Positions 63,711-64,000 of a DNA stretch of 64,000 bases are shown here, piece by piece. The DNA is from Bifidobacterium choloepi. Its GTDB lineage: Bacteria > Actinomycetota > Actinomycetes > Actinomycetales > Bifidobacteriaceae. The position numbers and the translations under genes are program-made. Within the stretch, counting starts at the first letter, position 1. Each line of letters starts with the position of its first letter. Location: the NCBI RefSeq assembly GCF_010667615.1, contig NZ_VYSG01000001.1, positions 186,001 through 250,000 of the forward strand, given 5' to 3'. The notes under the pieces were generated by a model. It saw only the letters and a list, made by a program, of their open reading frames with translations, had not been told where the DNA came from and searched no databases.

Positions 63711-64000
63711 CTACTCCTCGAGCGGCTCGCCGGTCAGCACGTGCGCGTGCACGTGGAAGACCGACTGGCCGGCCTCCTCGCCGGTATTGAAGATCAGGCG
63801 GTAGGCGCCGTCGTATTCGCGGTCGGCGATGCGTTGGGCGACCTTGACCATGTGTGCCAGCAGGCCCGGGTCGGCGGCGGCGAGCTCGGCGACGTTCGCG
63901 TAGTGCTTGCGCGGCACGACGAGCACGTGCACCTTGGCCTTCGGGTTGATGTCCTTGAACGCGTAGGTGGTCGCGTCCTCGTAGACCTTCTCGCTCGGCA
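63711..64000 (-). CDS. HIT-family (HinT-like) purine nucleoside phosphoramidase, 5' end outside the window
   Basis: The last ~96 residues are present; the gene runs off the right edge. The histidine triad is HVHAH (FHVHAHVL) near the C-terminus, preceded by [20 protein letters not shown], both diagnostic for the HIT family. Such enzymes hydrolyse AMP-lysine and similar phosphoramidates. It stops about 77 nt upstream of the phoH start and is on the same strand. Confidence 0.92.
   Translation of the reverse strand, partial: PSEKVYEDATTYAFKDINPKAKVHVLVVPRKHYANVAELAAADPGLLAHMVKVAQRIADREYDGAYRLIFNTGEEAGQSVFHVHAHVLTGEPLEE

Overview
The window looks like chromosomal DNA of a Bifidobacterium or a very close high-GC actinobacterium. 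The core genes are GC-rich and in arrangements familiar from bifidobacteria: pdxS-pdxT, rpsT/lepA, a split-alpha-subunit pntAa-pntAb-pntB transhydrogenase, and phoH-ybeY-corC-era. Several intergenic terminators are long perfect palindromes. The species cannot be fixed from this sequence alone.

Left arm (1-17,234). This holds ordinary metabolism and housekeeping: hemW (partial), pdxT/pdxS (vitamin B6), an acetyltransferase pair, nicotinamidase, a deoxyinosine-type DNA glycosylase, a lone AAA ATPase preceded by six phased 10-bp AT-rich repeats, an ABC-F ATPase, a truncated nucleotidyltransferase butted against a nitrilase-family gene, a membrane-tethered MerR regulator, lepA, rpsT, a YbaK-type editing protein, an ElaA-type acetyltransferase, an arginase-fold protein and several tiny membrane proteins.

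Accessory/defence island (about 16,650-41,931). The sequence becomes visibly AT-richer. It starts and continues with two diverged paralogues of an unknown gene family (16,650-17,234 and 29,267-29,854, same strand). Between them lies a complete type II-A CRISPR-Cas locus: cas9 (1,389 aa), an antisense tracrRNA between cas9 and cas1 with a near-consensus promoter, cas1-cas2-csn2 with 4-nt overlaps, and an array of 72 repeats and 71 spacers that starts only 27 bp after csn2. Then come a GIY-YIG/DUF4357 protein, a possible two-gene unit (membrane-anchored protein plus a multi-zinc-finger PD-(D/E)XK-like nuclease), and a type I restriction-modification operon hsdR-hsdM-hsdS. The expressed hsdS faces a silent, start-less hsdS cassette next to a tyrosine recombinase. 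Inverted repeats of 95 bp and 15 bp between the two copies define an invertible, probably phase-variable specificity locus with up to four alleles.

Right arm (42,204-64,000). Two TM2-domain membrane proteins bracket a patch of small genes: a small membrane protein, a SIMPL-domain protein, an excalibur-domain remnant, a cysteine-rich mini-protein and a TnpB-only IS605/IS607-type element bounded by 13-bp inverted repeats. Core genes follow: a UPF0126/TRIC-type channel, ilvE, rplY/ctc, an alpha/beta hydrolase, the pnt operon, a long-chain acyl-CoA ligase, era, corC, ybeY, phoH and a HIT protein (partial).

The likely joint function of the middle region is layered defence against phage and plasmids: adaptive immunity (CRISPR), shape-shifting restriction (type I RM) and candidate accessory nucleases. 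All functions are read from motifs and context; no database search was run.
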